DNA of 37,267 nt from Kiritimatiellia bacterium (GCA_017540905.1 JAFYAC010000002.1:1-37267); one strand, 5' to 3'. Positions 1 to 10,624 are shown, numbered from the stretch's first letter. Numbers and translations are program-made. The notes: generated by a model from the sequence alone, not told the origin.

Positions 1-257
1 ACGTGCAGGACGTCCTCGACGTCGGCGCGGGCGGCCTGGGTCATGCGGCGGCGGGTGTAGGTGGAGAGGGATTCGAGGTAGCGGCGGGAGCCCTCGGCGT
101 AGACGACGCCCAGCGCGAGGGACGACTTGCCGCTGCCGGAGACGCCGGCGACGCCGACGATGCGGCCCAGCGGGATGTCCACGTCGAGGTTCTTGAGGTT
201 GTTCAGGCGCGCGCCGCGCACCTGGATGGAAAAGGCGGTCGGGGAAGGGGTGTGCAT
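1..257 (-). CDS. UvrA-like excinuclease ATPase, N-terminal fragment cut by window edge
   Basis: Only the first 85 codons are in the window; the gene runs off the left edge. The product opens with the typical UvrA start: a [19 protein letters not shown] segment, then the Walker A loop [11 protein letters not shown] (about residues 39-49), then [18 protein letters not shown]. UvrA is the DNA-damage-recognising ABC ATPase of nucleotide excision repair. After ESLS the sequence reads TYTRRRMTQ instead of the AYARQFLGQ usual in canonical UvrA. That points to a UvrA paralogue (UvrA2 or transporter-resistance type) rather than the main uvrA, but the diagnostic regions lie outside the window. It lies 200 bp downstream of mazG on the same strand. 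No Shine-Dalgarno is visible; a TATAGT box ends 7 nt before the ATG. Confidence 0.8.
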   Translation of the reverse strand, partial: MHTPSPTAFSIQVRGARLNNLKNLDVDIPLGRIVGVAGVSGSGKSSLALGVVYAEGSRRYLESLSTYTRRRMTQAARADVEDVLH

Positions 258-264
258 GGCCGCG

Positions 265-270
265 ACTATA
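265..270 (-). promoter_or_regulatory. -10-like TATAGT just upstream of the uvrA-like start
   Basis: On the minus strand TATAGT is followed by 7 nt and then the ATG at 257, so a transcript from it would be leaderless or carry a 1-nt leader. The -35 region 16-18 bp upstream has no convincing TTG box, so this is weaker than the promoters at 7121-7148 and 33007-33035. Confidence 0.35.
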
Positions 271-337
271 GGCTTCCGCCGCGCGCCTGGCGAGCGGGAA
301 GAGAGGCGGGGCGGAATGTTTTCATGGGGAGGGGAAT

Positions 338-379
338 GTGTGGAAAACCGATGGAAACAGTGATGTTTTCCATAATCTC
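338..379. repeat. Dispersed ~42-bp repeat A, copy 1
   Basis: An A-rich segment followed by the 16-mer TGTTTTCCATAATCTC (364-379). The 16-mer recurs exactly at 15605-15620 and, with one mismatch in its last 15 bases, at 36900-36915. The upstream half (GTG, GGAAAACCGATGGAAAC) also resembles the other copies. It lies in the gap between mazG and the uvrA-like gene. Confidence 0.6.
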
Positions 380-456
380 AAAAGTGGATGGAGAGTGGCG
401 CGGGAGAAGAGGGGAAATCCGTCGAACAGCCGGACGCGCGGAAGTTTTCCAATGGT

Positions 457-1347
457 TCAGCGGTGGGTCTTGTCGGCGGCGCGGTGGCGGTTCCAGTGGG
501 CTTCCATCTCGGGGAGGGTGCAGTCCTTGAGGGTCTTGCCTTCGGCGAGGATTTCGGATTCCATGGCGCGGAAGCGGCGCTCGAACTTGTCGTTGGTCTT
601 CGAGAGGGCGTAGTGGGGGTCGCACTGGAGGAAGCGGGCGACCTTCACGGCGGCGAAGAGGACGTCGCCGAGTTCTTCCATCATGTGGGCGCGGGAGTCT
701 TCGGCGATGGCTTCGCCGAGCTCGCCGACTTCTTCGCGGAGCTTGGCCATGGCGCCGTCGACGTCCGCCCAGTCGAAGCCGGCCCGGGCGGCCCGCTTCT
801 GGAGCTGGTAGGCGCGGTGGAGGGGCGGGACGTGCGAGGGGATGCCGTCGAGGGCCGAGGTGCGGGTCTTCTTTTCGTCGCGCTTGATCTTGTCCCAGTT
901 GCGCAGGACGTCGGCGGTGGTGGGCGCGGACTCGGTGCCGAAGATGTGGGGATGGCGGCGGATGAGTTTGTCGGAGATGCCGCGGGCGACGTCGGCCATG
1001 TCGAAGAGGGCGGTTTCGGAGCCGACCTGCGCGATGAATACGATCTGGAGGAGGAGGTCGCCGAGTTCTTCGACGAGGTCGTCGCGGTTGTGCGTTTCGA
1101 GGGCGTCGAGGGCTTCGTAGGCTTCTTCGATGAGGTAGGGCTTGAGGGAGTCGAGGGTCTGTTCGAGGTCCCAGGGGCATCCGTCGCCGGGGCGGCGGAG
1201 GCGGGCCATGATGGCGAGGAGGCGGGCGTACTCTGCGGCGGCCGCGGCGTGCGCGGGGGCCGGAGTGGAAGGAGCCGCCCCCGTGGTGGGGGCGGCTTCG
1301 GGGGCGGCGGGGATGCCGGCGGGGCGGACGTCAGAGGGCGAGTTCAC
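457..1347 (-). CDS. mazG: Nucleoside triphosphate pyrophosphohydrolase MazG
   Basis: MazG hydrolyses (d)NTPs to NMP and PPi, a house-cleaning function, and can lower ppGpp. The 296-aa product has the two-domain arrangement. Domain 1 starts at about residue 45 with IMARLRRPGDGCPWDLEQT, then metal-binding EEAYE (74-78) and EELGDLL (93-99), then the RRHPHIFG stretch. Domain 2 repeats the pattern (LREEVGELGEAI, EELGDVLFA, about 205-235). An Ala/Pro-rich N-terminal tail of about 37 residues is not conserved, so the true start could be further in. The chosen start overlaps the end of the upstream HAD-like gene by 17 bp, which implies translational coupling. Confidence 0.93.
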   Translation of the reverse strand: MNSPSDVRPAGIPAAPEAAPTTGAAPSTPAPAHAAAAAEYARLLAIMARLRRPGDGCPWDLEQTLDSLKPYLIEEAYEALDALETHNRDDLVEELGDLLLQIVFIAQVGSETALFDMADVARGISDKLIRRHPHIFGTESAPTTADVLRNWDKIKRDEKKTRTSALDGIPSHVPPLHRAYQLQKRAARAGFDWADVDGAMAKLREEVGELGEAIAEDSRAHMMEELGDVLFAAVKVARFLQCDPHYALSKTNDKFERRFRAMESEILAEGKTLKDCTLPEMEAHWNRHRAADKTHR

Positions 1348-2020
1348 GGAAGAGGTTGGCGGGGGTGATGTCCTTGAGGGAGTCGCAGACGGCGTTGGCG
1401 CCGCCGAAGTCCTGGAAGTCGGTGAAGGCGTCGGGGACGGCGAGGACGTTCATTCCGGCGGCGAGGGCGCCCTTGGCGGACTCGGCGGAGGAGACGATGG
1501 CCAGGCAGTTCTTGGGGTTGCGCTCGGCGGCCTTGGCGGCGCGGAGCCAGAGGTCGGTCTGCTGGAGGGTCTTGTCGTTGGGGGAGGCGACGACGAGGCG
1601 CGTGTTCCAGCGGGCGAAGTCGAGGTGTTGCGCGATGGATTCGGCGGAGGGGAGGATGGAGATGCCGACGACGTTGAAGCCGTGCGAATGGGCGGCGTCC
1701 AGCCAGGGGACGAGGTCGGCGCGGACGGAGGCGTCCTTCTGCATGAGGCGGGAGGTGGTCTCGCCGACGAGGCGCTTGGCGACCTGTTCGGCGGAGGCGG
1801 AGGTGTACTGGAGGGCGTCGACGAGGGCCGGGAGGTAGACGTGGGGAAGGGACTGGAGGCAGTTGCGGACAAAGAGGGGTTCGGGGAAGTCAATTCCCTG
1901 TTCGCCAAAGATGCCTTTGAGGATTTCGTAGCGGATGGCGCGGGCGCCGAGGGCGATGTCGTCGAACTCGAAGACGAGGGCGCTCTGGGGGGCGGCGGCG
2001 GTCTTGGAATCTGTTTTCAT
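1331..2020 (-). CDS. HAD-superfamily-like protein with degenerate catalytic motifs
   Basis: The 229-aa protein has the overall layout of a beta-phosphoglucomutase/phosphatase-like HAD protein: a motif-I-like strand near the N-terminus, a helical cap with LPALVDALQYTSASAEQVAKR, then GFNVVGISIL, WLRAAKAAERNPKNCLAIVSS and AGMNVLAVPDAF. In active HADs motif I is DxDGT(L/V). Here it reads FEFDDIAL (17-24), so the nucleophile Asp is Glu18 and the Gly-Thr is gone. The motif IV acidic pair (normally D/E-D-S) is VSSAES. I infer a non-catalytic, possibly binding or regulatory, protein. It has its own promoter (2054-2082), an AAAGGA Shine-Dalgarno about 12 nt before ATG, and overlaps mazG by 17 bp. Family assignment is by eye. 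Confidence 0.7.
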   Translation of the reverse strand: MKTDSKTAAAPQSALVFEFDDIALGARAIRYEILKGIFGEQGIDFPEPLFVRNCLQSLPHVYLPALVDALQYTSASAEQVAKRLVGETTSRLMQKDASVRADLVPWLDAAHSHGFNVVGISILPSAESIAQHLDFARWNTRLVVASPNDKTLQQTDLWLRAAKAAERNPKNCLAIVSSAESAKGALAAGMNVLAVPDAFTDFQDFGGANAVCDSLKDITPANLFRELAL

Positions 2021-2053
2021 GGTGTTGTCTTGTCCTTTGTGGGTTGTCGGGGC

Positions 2054-2082
2054 AGTCTACGGCGTGCGGGGGCCGGGGTCAA
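2054..2082 (-). promoter_or_regulatory. Sigma70-like promoter for the HAD-like gene and mazG
   Basis: On the minus strand: -35 TTGACC (2082-2077), 17-bp spacer, -10 TAGACT (2059-2054). The first three bases of the -10 box are the TAG stop codon of the sugar transferase gene. Transcription would begin near 2047, giving a leader of about 27 nt that contains AAAGGA. Confidence 0.6.
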
Positions 2083-3637
2083 TGCCGTTTTCGGCGGCGG
2101 AAAGGGGCGCGGGGGCCGCGCCGCCGGGGCCGCGGAGGGAGGCCAGGAGGGTTTCGAGGCGTTCGTCGCCCTGGAGGAGGAATTCGTCTTCGTGGCGGAG
2201 GCCGACGAGGATGGTCTTGAAGGTGCGCAGGAGGACCGTGGCGTCGAGGAGGACGGACATGTTCTTGACGTAGTAGAGGTCGAACTGGAGCTTGCGGGCG
2301 GCGGCTTCGACGCTGGAAGCGTAGGGGAACCAGATCTGGGCCCATCCGGTGAGGCCGGGGGGGACGAGGGTGCGCTCGTTGTAGAAGGGGATGGCCTTCT
2401 CGAGGACGGCCGTGAATTCGGGGCGCTCGGGACGGGGGCCGACGAGACTCATTTCGCCCTTGAGGATGTTGAAAAGCTGGGGGATTTCGTCGATGCGCCA
2501 TTTGCGCAGGAAGTAGCCGACGGGCGTGACGCGGGAGTCGGAGGAGGCGGACCAGACGGCGCCGGAGGCTTCGGCGTCGGCGCGCATGGTGCGGAGTTTG
2601 TAGAGGGTGTAGGGGCGGCCGCCGAGGCCGACGCGGGTCTGGCGGTAGACCATCGGGCCGCGCGAGGTGAGCTTGACGAGGAGGCCCGCGAGGAGCATCA
2701 GCGGCAGGCCCGGCACGAGGCCGATGAGGGCGGCCGCGATGTCGAGGATGCGCTTGGTGCGGCGGATGGACAGGACGGAGCAGTTCATGGCGGACTGCAT
2801 GAGCCATTCCTCGGAGAGATGGGCCAGCGGGATTTCGCGGCGGAGCTCCTCGGTGAGGGAGAGGCGGTCCTGGATCTCGAATCCGCGGTAGCGGAGGCCG
2901 CGCATCCGGGGAAGGAGGTTGTGGGCGAGGGCGGGGTCGTCGACGGCGACGAGGATGGAGGAGATTTCGCGCGCCTCCAGGAAATCCGGGTCGAGGTCGC
3001 CGAGGGCGCCCGCGACGGGGACGGGGCGCGCGGGTTCGGCGTCGGAGGGGGCCCCGGGCTTGGCGGTGCGCAGGCCGTCGAACGCGGTCGCGGGCAAGGA
3101 GCCGCAGGGGACGATGCCGTCGACGCGGTAGGGGCAGGGGCGGCCGTCGCGGAGGATGTCCAGGAGCTCGCGGGCGGCGTCCGGCGTGTCGCACAGCAGG
3201 AGGGCCCGCTTGAGGAAGTGGCCGCGGCGCACGAGGTGGCGGAGGAGGGCGCGCAGGGCGTAGACGGCCGCGAGGATGAAGCCCGAGGCGAGCAGCCAGA
3301 TGCCGCGGCCGAGCACCATGCCGGGGTTGGCGAAGACGATGAGGGCGGAAATCGCGGTGGCCAGGAGGGTCGCGCCGAGCGGCAGGAAGTCGAAGGGCCG
3401 CGCGGGGCGGTTCCACGCGGGCTCGTACATGCCGGAGGCGTAGAAGACCAGCAGGTAGACGGCGACCGAGATGCCGATGGCGATGCCGTTTTCCGCCAAG
3501 TAGAGCAGGCCGTCATCCCATCCGAACCGCACAAAGAGGGCGCCGAGCTGGGCGAGCAGCACAATCGCCAGGTCGCCGAACAGCAGGCAGCGGCGCGGGA
3601 GGGAGATGTGGCGCTTTCGTTGGAAGAGGAGGACCAT
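2057..3637 (-). CDS. Exopolysaccharide polyprenyl glycosylphosphotransferase (initiating sugar transferase)
   Basis: This enzyme would transfer a sugar-1-phosphate from a nucleotide sugar to undecaprenyl phosphate, starting exopolysaccharide repeat-unit assembly at the inner membrane. The 526-aa product has several N-terminal membrane segments (about residues 20-125), a central cytoplasmic nucleotide-binding-like region, and a C-terminal bacterial sugar transferase domain (about 295-505). The last carries KRILDIAAALIGL, TRVGLGGRPYTLYKLRTMR, FLRKWRIDEIPQLFNIL, GEMSLVGPRPERPEF and PPGLTGWAQI, all hallmarks of the WbaP/WcaJ/EpsE family. It is the third gene of the minus-strand operon, 28 bp after the kinase. 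The sugar specificity cannot be read from sequence. Confidence 0.92.
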   Translation of the reverse strand: MVLLFQRKRHISLPRRCLLFGDLAIVLLAQLGALFVRFGWDDGLLYLAENGIAIGISVAVYLLVFYASGMYEPAWNRPARPFDFLPLGATLLATAISALIVFANPGMVLGRGIWLLASGFILAAVYALRALLRHLVRRGHFLKRALLLCDTPDAARELLDILRDGRPCPYRVDGIVPCGSLPATAFDGLRTAKPGAPSDAEPARPVPVAGALGDLDPDFLEAREISSILVAVDDPALAHNLLPRMRGLRYRGFEIQDRLSLTEELRREIPLAHLSEEWLMQSAMNCSVLSIRRTKRILDIAAALIGLVPGLPLMLLAGLLVKLTSRGPMVYRQTRVGLGGRPYTLYKLRTMRADAEASGAVWSASSDSRVTPVGYFLRKWRIDEIPQLFNILKGEMSLVGPRPERPEFTAVLEKAIPFYNERTLVPPGLTGWAQIWFPYASSVEAAARKLQFDLYYVKNMSVLLDATVLLRTFKTILVGLRHEDEFLLQGDERLETLLASLRGPGGAAPAPLSAAENGIDPGPRTP

Positions 3638-3665
3638 GGGTCGGGAGGGGCGCGCGGTACGGCAA

Positions 3666-5897
3666 TCAGGCCTTGGGCTGGGGCTGGGGCGCCTCCTCTT
3701 CTTCGTAGCGGTAGTCGTAGGTGTAGTAGGGGGAGTAGTAGCTGGAGTATCCGTAGTGGGCGGCGTGGAGCATGTCGAGGTTGTTGATGACCAGCCCGGC
3801 GATGCGGGCCCCGCGGACTTGCAGCTGGTGGACCGCCATGCGGGCCAGCTTGCGGGAGGTGCGGCCGCCCTGGATGACCATGATCACCGCGTCGGACATG
3901 GCCGCGATGACGGTGGATTCGGACACGGCCAGGACGGGCGGGGCGTCCAGGAAGACGAGGTCGTACTGCTTTGCGGCGTCCGCGAGGAACTGCTGCATGG
4001 CCGGGCGGAGGATCAGTTCGGCCGGGTTCTCGGGGAAGGAGCCCGTGGCGACGAGGTCGAGCCCCGGGACCGAGGTGTGCTGGAGGACGCGGTCGAACGT
4101 GGCCTTCCCCGCCAGGACGTCGGAGATGCCCAGCCCGGCCTGGAGGCCGAACGCGTGGTGGAGGCTGCCGCGGTGGAGGTCCATGTCCACCAGCAGCACG
4201 CGGCGGCCGGTCTGGGCGAAGCTGGTGCCGAGGTTGGCGGTGCTGGTGGTCTTGCCTTCCTTGGGGACGGAGGATACGACGGAAAACACGCGCGGGGGCG
4301 GGTCGTCGGGGCTGAGGAGGAGGGCGGAGCGGATGTTCCGGTAGGCTTCGGCGAAGCCGCTGGAGGGGTCCACGCGGCCGACCCAGTAGGCGTCGTTCTC
4401 GTCGCGCTTCCAGTGGGCCATCGGGACGAGGCCGAGGAAGGGGATGTCGAGGGCCTTGACGGCGTCCTCCGGGATGCGGATGGAGTCGTCCATGAAGTCG
4501 AGCAGGACGATGAGGGCGATGCCGATGCCGATGCCGATGATGGCGGCGAGGAAGAGCCCTTGCAGGTTGCGCGGGTTGTTCATGGAACCGGGGACGAGGG
4601 CGCGCTCGAGGATGCGCACGGATTCGAGCTGGATGCCGGCGGAGATGTCCACTTCCTGGAGGCGGTTGAGGATGAGGTCGTAAAGGCGCTGGGCGCGGTC
4701 GAGCTTGCGCTGGAGGCCCTCGTACTCGGTCTTCTTGCGCTCGATTTCGAGGGCTTCCTCCTCCCATTCGCCTTCGACGCGCTTGGCGGCCTTCTCCTTG
4801 ATGGAGAGGGCTTCGAGCTTGGCGCGGTACTGCTTGAGGGCGAACTGGGTCTCGACGTCCATGGCCTCTTCGTTCGCGCGGAGTTTTTCGAGGGTCTCCT
4901 GGATGTAGGGGTGGTCGTCGAGCCACTTCTTGCGGTAGGAGACCAGCTGGGCCTCGAGGAGGGCGTTTTCGCGCTTGAGGCGTTCCCAGTTGGGCGGCTG
5001 GACGAGGCCGTGGTCGATGAGGTTTTCGACGTTGTCGGCCAGGGTGTCGGCATCGCCGGGGGCGGCGGACGCGGCGGCTTCGGCGGCCGGGGTGGCGAGG
5101 GATTGGGCGGATAGGCCGTAGTCGAGGGTGGCGAGGACGATTTCGGGGGAGGCGGCGGAGAGGAGGGGCTGCTGGGTCTCGAGGAGGCGGCGCTGGGTGT
5201 GGTACTCGGCGGACTGGGAGGAGAGCTGGGCGAAGAGCGCGGCTGCCTGGTTGCCGCGTTCCTTGATGCCGAGGACGCTGTTTTCGCGGACGAAGGCGAG
5301 GAGCTCGTCCTCCATCGTCTCGATCTGCGCGGCGAGGTTGCGGGCCTGGTCGGAGAGGTTCTGGGCCGTGTCCTGGGAGCTGCCGGAGCGCTCGGCGCGC
5401 TTGTACTCGACGTAGGCGTCGGAGATGGCGTTGGCGTAGTCGGCGCAGAAATGGGGATCGAGGCTGGTCACGGAGATGTGGAGGATGGCGGTCTGCCAGC
5501 CGGGATCGACGGCCAGCGACGCCCCCTTGGCCCCGAACTCCTGCGGGGTGAGGTCGAGCTTTTCCTTGGCCCGCTGGATGACGTTGGTGCTCAGGATGAC
5601 GGCGCGCTGGGTCTGCGCGTAGTCGCCGAGGATGGCTTCCATGTCGGCCTGGCGGAGGTTGGAGGGGAGGGCCAGGAGGGAACGGACGAGCTGGACCTTG
5701 GCGGTGGCGGTGTACTCGGGCTGCTGGCGCATCATCATGACGAGCATGACGGAAACGGAGACGAAGAAACACAGGACGAGGAGCCAGAGGCGCCGGACGA
5801 CCATGTAGAAGTATTTGCGGAACTCGAACTTGGGGGCTTGGTTCCCGGCGGGCGGCGCGGCGGGGGCGGGGGAGGGGGGCTGGAGAAGGTCTTTCAT
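3666..5897 (-). CDS. Wzc-like polysaccharide co-polymerase and bacterial tyrosine kinase
   Basis: A 743-aa inner-membrane protein controlling polymer length and export. The Wzz-type N-terminal part has TM1 at about residues 31-55, a long periplasmic coiled-coil region (about 150-430) and TM2 at about 447-468. The cytoplasmic BY-kinase domain follows: Walker A SSVPKEGKTT (Lys about 549), Walker A' VLLVDMDLHRGSLH, and Walker B DLVFLDAPP (Asp about 651). It ends in a tyrosine cluster (YGYSSYYSPYYTYDYRYEEEE), the autophosphorylation tail expected of this family. The start is fixed by GGAG 7 nt before ATG; the open frame continues upstream, but those codons overlap the wza-like gene. It lies 20 bp after that gene. 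Confidence 0.93.
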   Translation of the reverse strand: MKDLLQPPSPAPAAPPAGNQAPKFEFRKYFYMVVRRLWLLVLCFFVSVSVMLVMMMRQQPEYTATAKVQLVRSLLALPSNLRQADMEAILGDYAQTQRAVILSTNVIQRAKEKLDLTPQEFGAKGASLAVDPGWQTAILHISVTSLDPHFCADYANAISDAYVEYKRAERSGSSQDTAQNLSDQARNLAAQIETMEDELLAFVRENSVLGIKERGNQAAALFAQLSSQSAEYHTQRRLLETQQPLLSAASPEIVLATLDYGLSAQSLATPAAEAAASAAPGDADTLADNVENLIDHGLVQPPNWERLKRENALLEAQLVSYRKKWLDDHPYIQETLEKLRANEEAMDVETQFALKQYRAKLEALSIKEKAAKRVEGEWEEEALEIERKKTEYEGLQRKLDRAQRLYDLILNRLQEVDISAGIQLESVRILERALVPGSMNNPRNLQGLFLAAIIGIGIGIALIVLLDFMDDSIRIPEDAVKALDIPFLGLVPMAHWKRDENDAYWVGRVDPSSGFAEAYRNIRSALLLSPDDPPPRVFSVVSSVPKEGKTTSTANLGTSFAQTGRRVLLVDMDLHRGSLHHAFGLQAGLGISDVLAGKATFDRVLQHTSVPGLDLVATGSFPENPAELILRPAMQQFLADAAKQYDLVFLDAPPVLAVSESTVIAAMSDAVIMVIQGGRTSRKLARMAVHQLQVRGARIAGLVINNLDMLHAAHYGYSSYYSPYYTYDYRYEEEEAPQPQPKA

Positions 5898-5917
5898 TGC
5901 GGGACTCCGGGGAATGG

Positions 5918-7114
5918 TCAGAAGGGCCAGAAACTGTCGAGAATGCCGGCCTCGGGCGCGACGAGGACATCGCCGTCCTGGAGGGCCACGTCGTCCTCGA
6001 AATCGCCTTTCTTGAGAATCTTGCCGATGTCGAGGACGAGGGTCTTCTTGCTGCCGTCGGGGGCGAGGCGCTGGAGGCGGACGCGGCCGTCGGCGAAGTC
6101 GGTGAGCCCGCCGTGGGCGAGGATGATGCGCGCGGCGGTGGCCTGCGGGCCGGGCATGAAGGATACGGCACCGGGGTGCTGGACCTCGCCGAGGAGGAGG
6201 ATCTGGGCGCTGACGACGTTGCGGACGGAGGGGACGATGAAGATGTCGCCCTTCTTCATCGGGAGGTTGCATTCCATGTCGGCGGCGCTGAAGAGGCGGT
6301 TGAGGTCGACGGGCAGGATCGCGTATTCGCCGTTGGGCTGCTTGCGCATGATGCGGGCGGCGGCCCAGTCGGCGAATTCGCCGAGGCCGCCGACGAGCGT
6401 GACGGCCTGGATGACGTCCATGTTGGGGGAATAGGGATGGTAGCCGGGCTGGCGGACCTCGCCCATGGCCAGGAACTCGTTGCGCTCCTCGCTGCCGTTG
6501 CCGCGGCGGGGGACGATGATGTAGTCGCGCGGGCGGAGGTACTGGTCGTTGGCGAAGTCGAGGGTGTCCATCATGTACTGGACGTTGACGTCGATGGATT
6601 GCTTCTCCATCGTCCCGCCGGGGCGCCAGCGGAGGATGCGGACGCGGTCGCCCGCGGCGTCCTCGGAGAGGCCGCCGCACTGGGTGATGGCCTCGACGAG
6701 CGTCATGATCGAGTCGCCGCGGAAGGGCAGCGACTGGGGACTGCGGACGGCGCCGGTGACGTAGACGTCGCCTTCGACGAAGTTGGCGATCGAGATGTCC
6801 ACGTGGGCTTCGCGGAAGTAGCGGCTTTCGAGGACTTCCTCGAGTTTCCGCGCGGCCTCGTCGGCCGTGAGCTCCCCGATGACCACGCGCCCGGCGAACG
6901 CGAAATCGACCGAGCCGTCCCCGGCCACCGCGTAGACGCGGTTGAGGTCGGATTGTTCCTTCACGGAGATGTTGAGGCGGTCCCCCGCCATGATGCGGCG
7001 GGCGGACGCGGCGGGAGCGGCGGGGGCGGCGGAAACGGCCGCGGCCAGGAACGCGGCGCAAGCCAAGGCGGCCGGAAGGGTCCGGCGCCAATACGAAAAC
7101 GCGGATGCATGCAT
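5918..7114 (-). CDS. Polysaccharide export outer-membrane protein (Wza-like, SLBB domains)
   Basis: The 398-aa product has a signal peptide (about residues 1-30, ending AAVSAAPA), a polysaccharide-export domain (IMAGDRLNISVKEQSDLNRVYAVAGDGSVDFAFAG in pieces, about 41-130) and repeated SLBB-type segments (VYVTGAVRSPQSLPF, MGEVRQPGYHPY, LLGEVQHPGAVSF). It should form the outer-membrane exit channel for the polysaccharide assembled with the two genes downstream. No lipobox Cys is seen, unlike E. coli Wza. It is first in the operon. A TAGAGT box ends 6 nt before the ATG and there is no Shine-Dalgarno, so leaderless initiation is likely. Confidence 0.92.
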   Translation of the reverse strand: MHASAFSYWRRTLPAALACAAFLAAAVSAAPAAPAASARRIMAGDRLNISVKEQSDLNRVYAVAGDGSVDFAFAGRVVIGELTADEAARKLEEVLESRYFREAHVDISIANFVEGDVYVTGAVRSPQSLPFRGDSIMTLVEAITQCGGLSEDAAGDRVRILRWRPGGTMEKQSIDVNVQYMMDTLDFANDQYLRPRDYIIVPRRGNGSEERNEFLAMGEVRQPGYHPYSPNMDVIQAVTLVGGLGEFADWAAARIMRKQPNGEYAILPVDLNRLFSAADMECNLPMKKGDIFIVPSVRNVVSAQILLLGEVQHPGAVSFMPGPQATAARIILAHGGLTDFADGRVRLQRLAPDGSKKTLVLDIGKILKKGDFEDDVALQDGDVLVAPEAGILDSFWPF

Positions 7115-7120
7115 GGCCTT

Positions 7121-7148
7121 ACTCTACCAAACCCGCGCGCGGCGACAA
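7121..7148 (-). promoter_or_regulatory. Promoter of the exopolysaccharide operon, apparently leaderless
   Basis: On the minus strand: -35 TTGTCG (7148-7143), 16-bp spacer, -10 TAGAGT (7126-7121), then AAGGCC and the ATG at 7114. The +1 expected from the -10 box falls on the A of the ATG. Confidence 0.55.
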
Positions 7149-7207
7149 TCCCGTTTTCCCCCTCCCTGGCGGAGGGTGGGGGCGAAAAGCTGAATGCCGG
7201 TCTGATA

Positions 7208-7241
7208 GTTTGGAAACGTGCCCGCGGCGCGAAACACGGAG
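7208..7241. repeat. Dispersed repeat B, copy 1
   Basis: The core CGCGGCGCGAAACACGGAG (7223-7241) is identical to 29531-29549. Both copies are preceded by a TTTGG/GAAA segment and followed by CACGGAG and a T-rich run. Both lie between genes. Confidence 0.6.
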
Positions 7242-7563
7242 CGAGCGGAGGGCGGAGACACGGAGTTGTTTTGATGGGGTGTTTTTGGGAGCGGCCTTCG
7301 GAGACGAAAACACCGGGAAACGCTTGAGAAGGACGTTTTTGGACGCGCGAAGCTCCTCCCTGCACAATCTGCGTGGGCATTTCCACTGCGGACGCGCAGA
7401 AGCGCGTCCCTCCCCGTGGAGAGCGCAAGGGGCGCGCTTCCGCGCGACCTTGTGGGAGGAAAACGTCCGGGAAGTTATGACCCTTCAGGGATTTTAGTGG
7501 ATTGTGACGATGGGGGTGTGACGATGGGGGCCGTATCCAGGGCATGAGGTGCGCACAAGCATT

Positions 7564-7848
7564 CGCCCCCCTCCGAGAGGGGGGTGCCGCCCGGTGGAAG
7601 GATTGCCAATGGGCTTGTGCCTCCGTAGCAAATGGAAAGGGCGGCGGGGGGAGTACTGCGGGAAGCCGTCGATGCATGCGCCCACTGGGTCCATCCGCAA
7701 AAGTCTTGATTCGTCCATTGCCGGTGCCGACTCGCGCTTGCCGCGACGGCCAAGCGCAGTACTCCCCCCGTCGCGGCCCCTGCCGTTTCCTTCTTCCATG
7801 CATGGACATCCCATCCATGGCCGCGCCCCCCCCTCTCGGAGGGGGGCG
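7564..7848. repeat. Foldback element with nested inverted repeats
   Basis: Outer arms of 21 bp (7564-7584 and 7828-7848) are perfect reverse complements, and each is itself a CCCCCTC-CGA-GAGGGGG hairpin. Inner arms GGGGGGAGTACTGCG (7646-7660 and 7755-7769) are perfect 15-bp inverted repeats. No transposase is encoded. It may be a non-autonomous foldback or MITE-like element. Confidence 0.65.
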
Positions 7849-8027
7849 GATTCTGGCACCCTCCTTGATTCTTGCATGCGCGGAATTCGGGAGACGGTTC
7901 CTCTAAAGTTCCCGAAGAACCAACCGCTCTAGCATTCGGGGGATGGCTCCCTGAATGGCGGATAGCGAAGAATGCGACGGACAGGGGCCCAGCCGCCGAT
8001 GCCCAACCTGCATATTACTTACCGACT

Positions 8028-8051
8028 CGCGTGCACGTGCGCGCGCGTGCG
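8028..8051. other. Alternating purine-pyrimidine tract (possible Z-DNA)
   Basis: Twenty-four consecutive bases alternate strictly between pyrimidine and purine, nearly all CG/TG steps, ending 8 bp before the -35 box of gyrB. Such tracts can adopt left-handed DNA under negative supercoiling; this is a structural possibility only. Confidence 0.4.
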
Positions 8052-8059
8052 ATTTGTGC

Positions 8060-8088
8060 TTGCGGGGGAGGGGGGAGGGGGGTATCAT
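8060..8088 (+). promoter_or_regulatory. gyrB promoter with an all-purine G-rich spacer
   Basis: -35 TTGCGG (8060-8065), a 17-bp spacer made only of G and A (8066-8082), -10 TATCAT (8083-8088). Transcription would start near 8095, giving a ~28-nt leader with Shine-Dalgarno AAGGA (8109-8113) 9 nt before the ATG. Confidence 0.5.
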
Positions 8089-8107
8089 CCACCAGTTATA
8101 TTTCTAG

Positions 8108-10594
<2,487 letters not shown>

Positions 10595-10624
10595 CGGCCG
10601 AACGCCCCCCTCCACCCCTCCCGC

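Noticed and set aside
1142..3787. 881-aa plus-strand open frame rich in Gly, Glu and Val
   Set aside because: Antisense to the HAD-like and sugar transferase genes; its composition is what reversed GC-rich codons produce, with no domain.
7475..7932. Overlapping open frames on both strands before gyrB
   Set aside because: They mirror each other because of the foldback repeat and show no protein-like features or good start sites.
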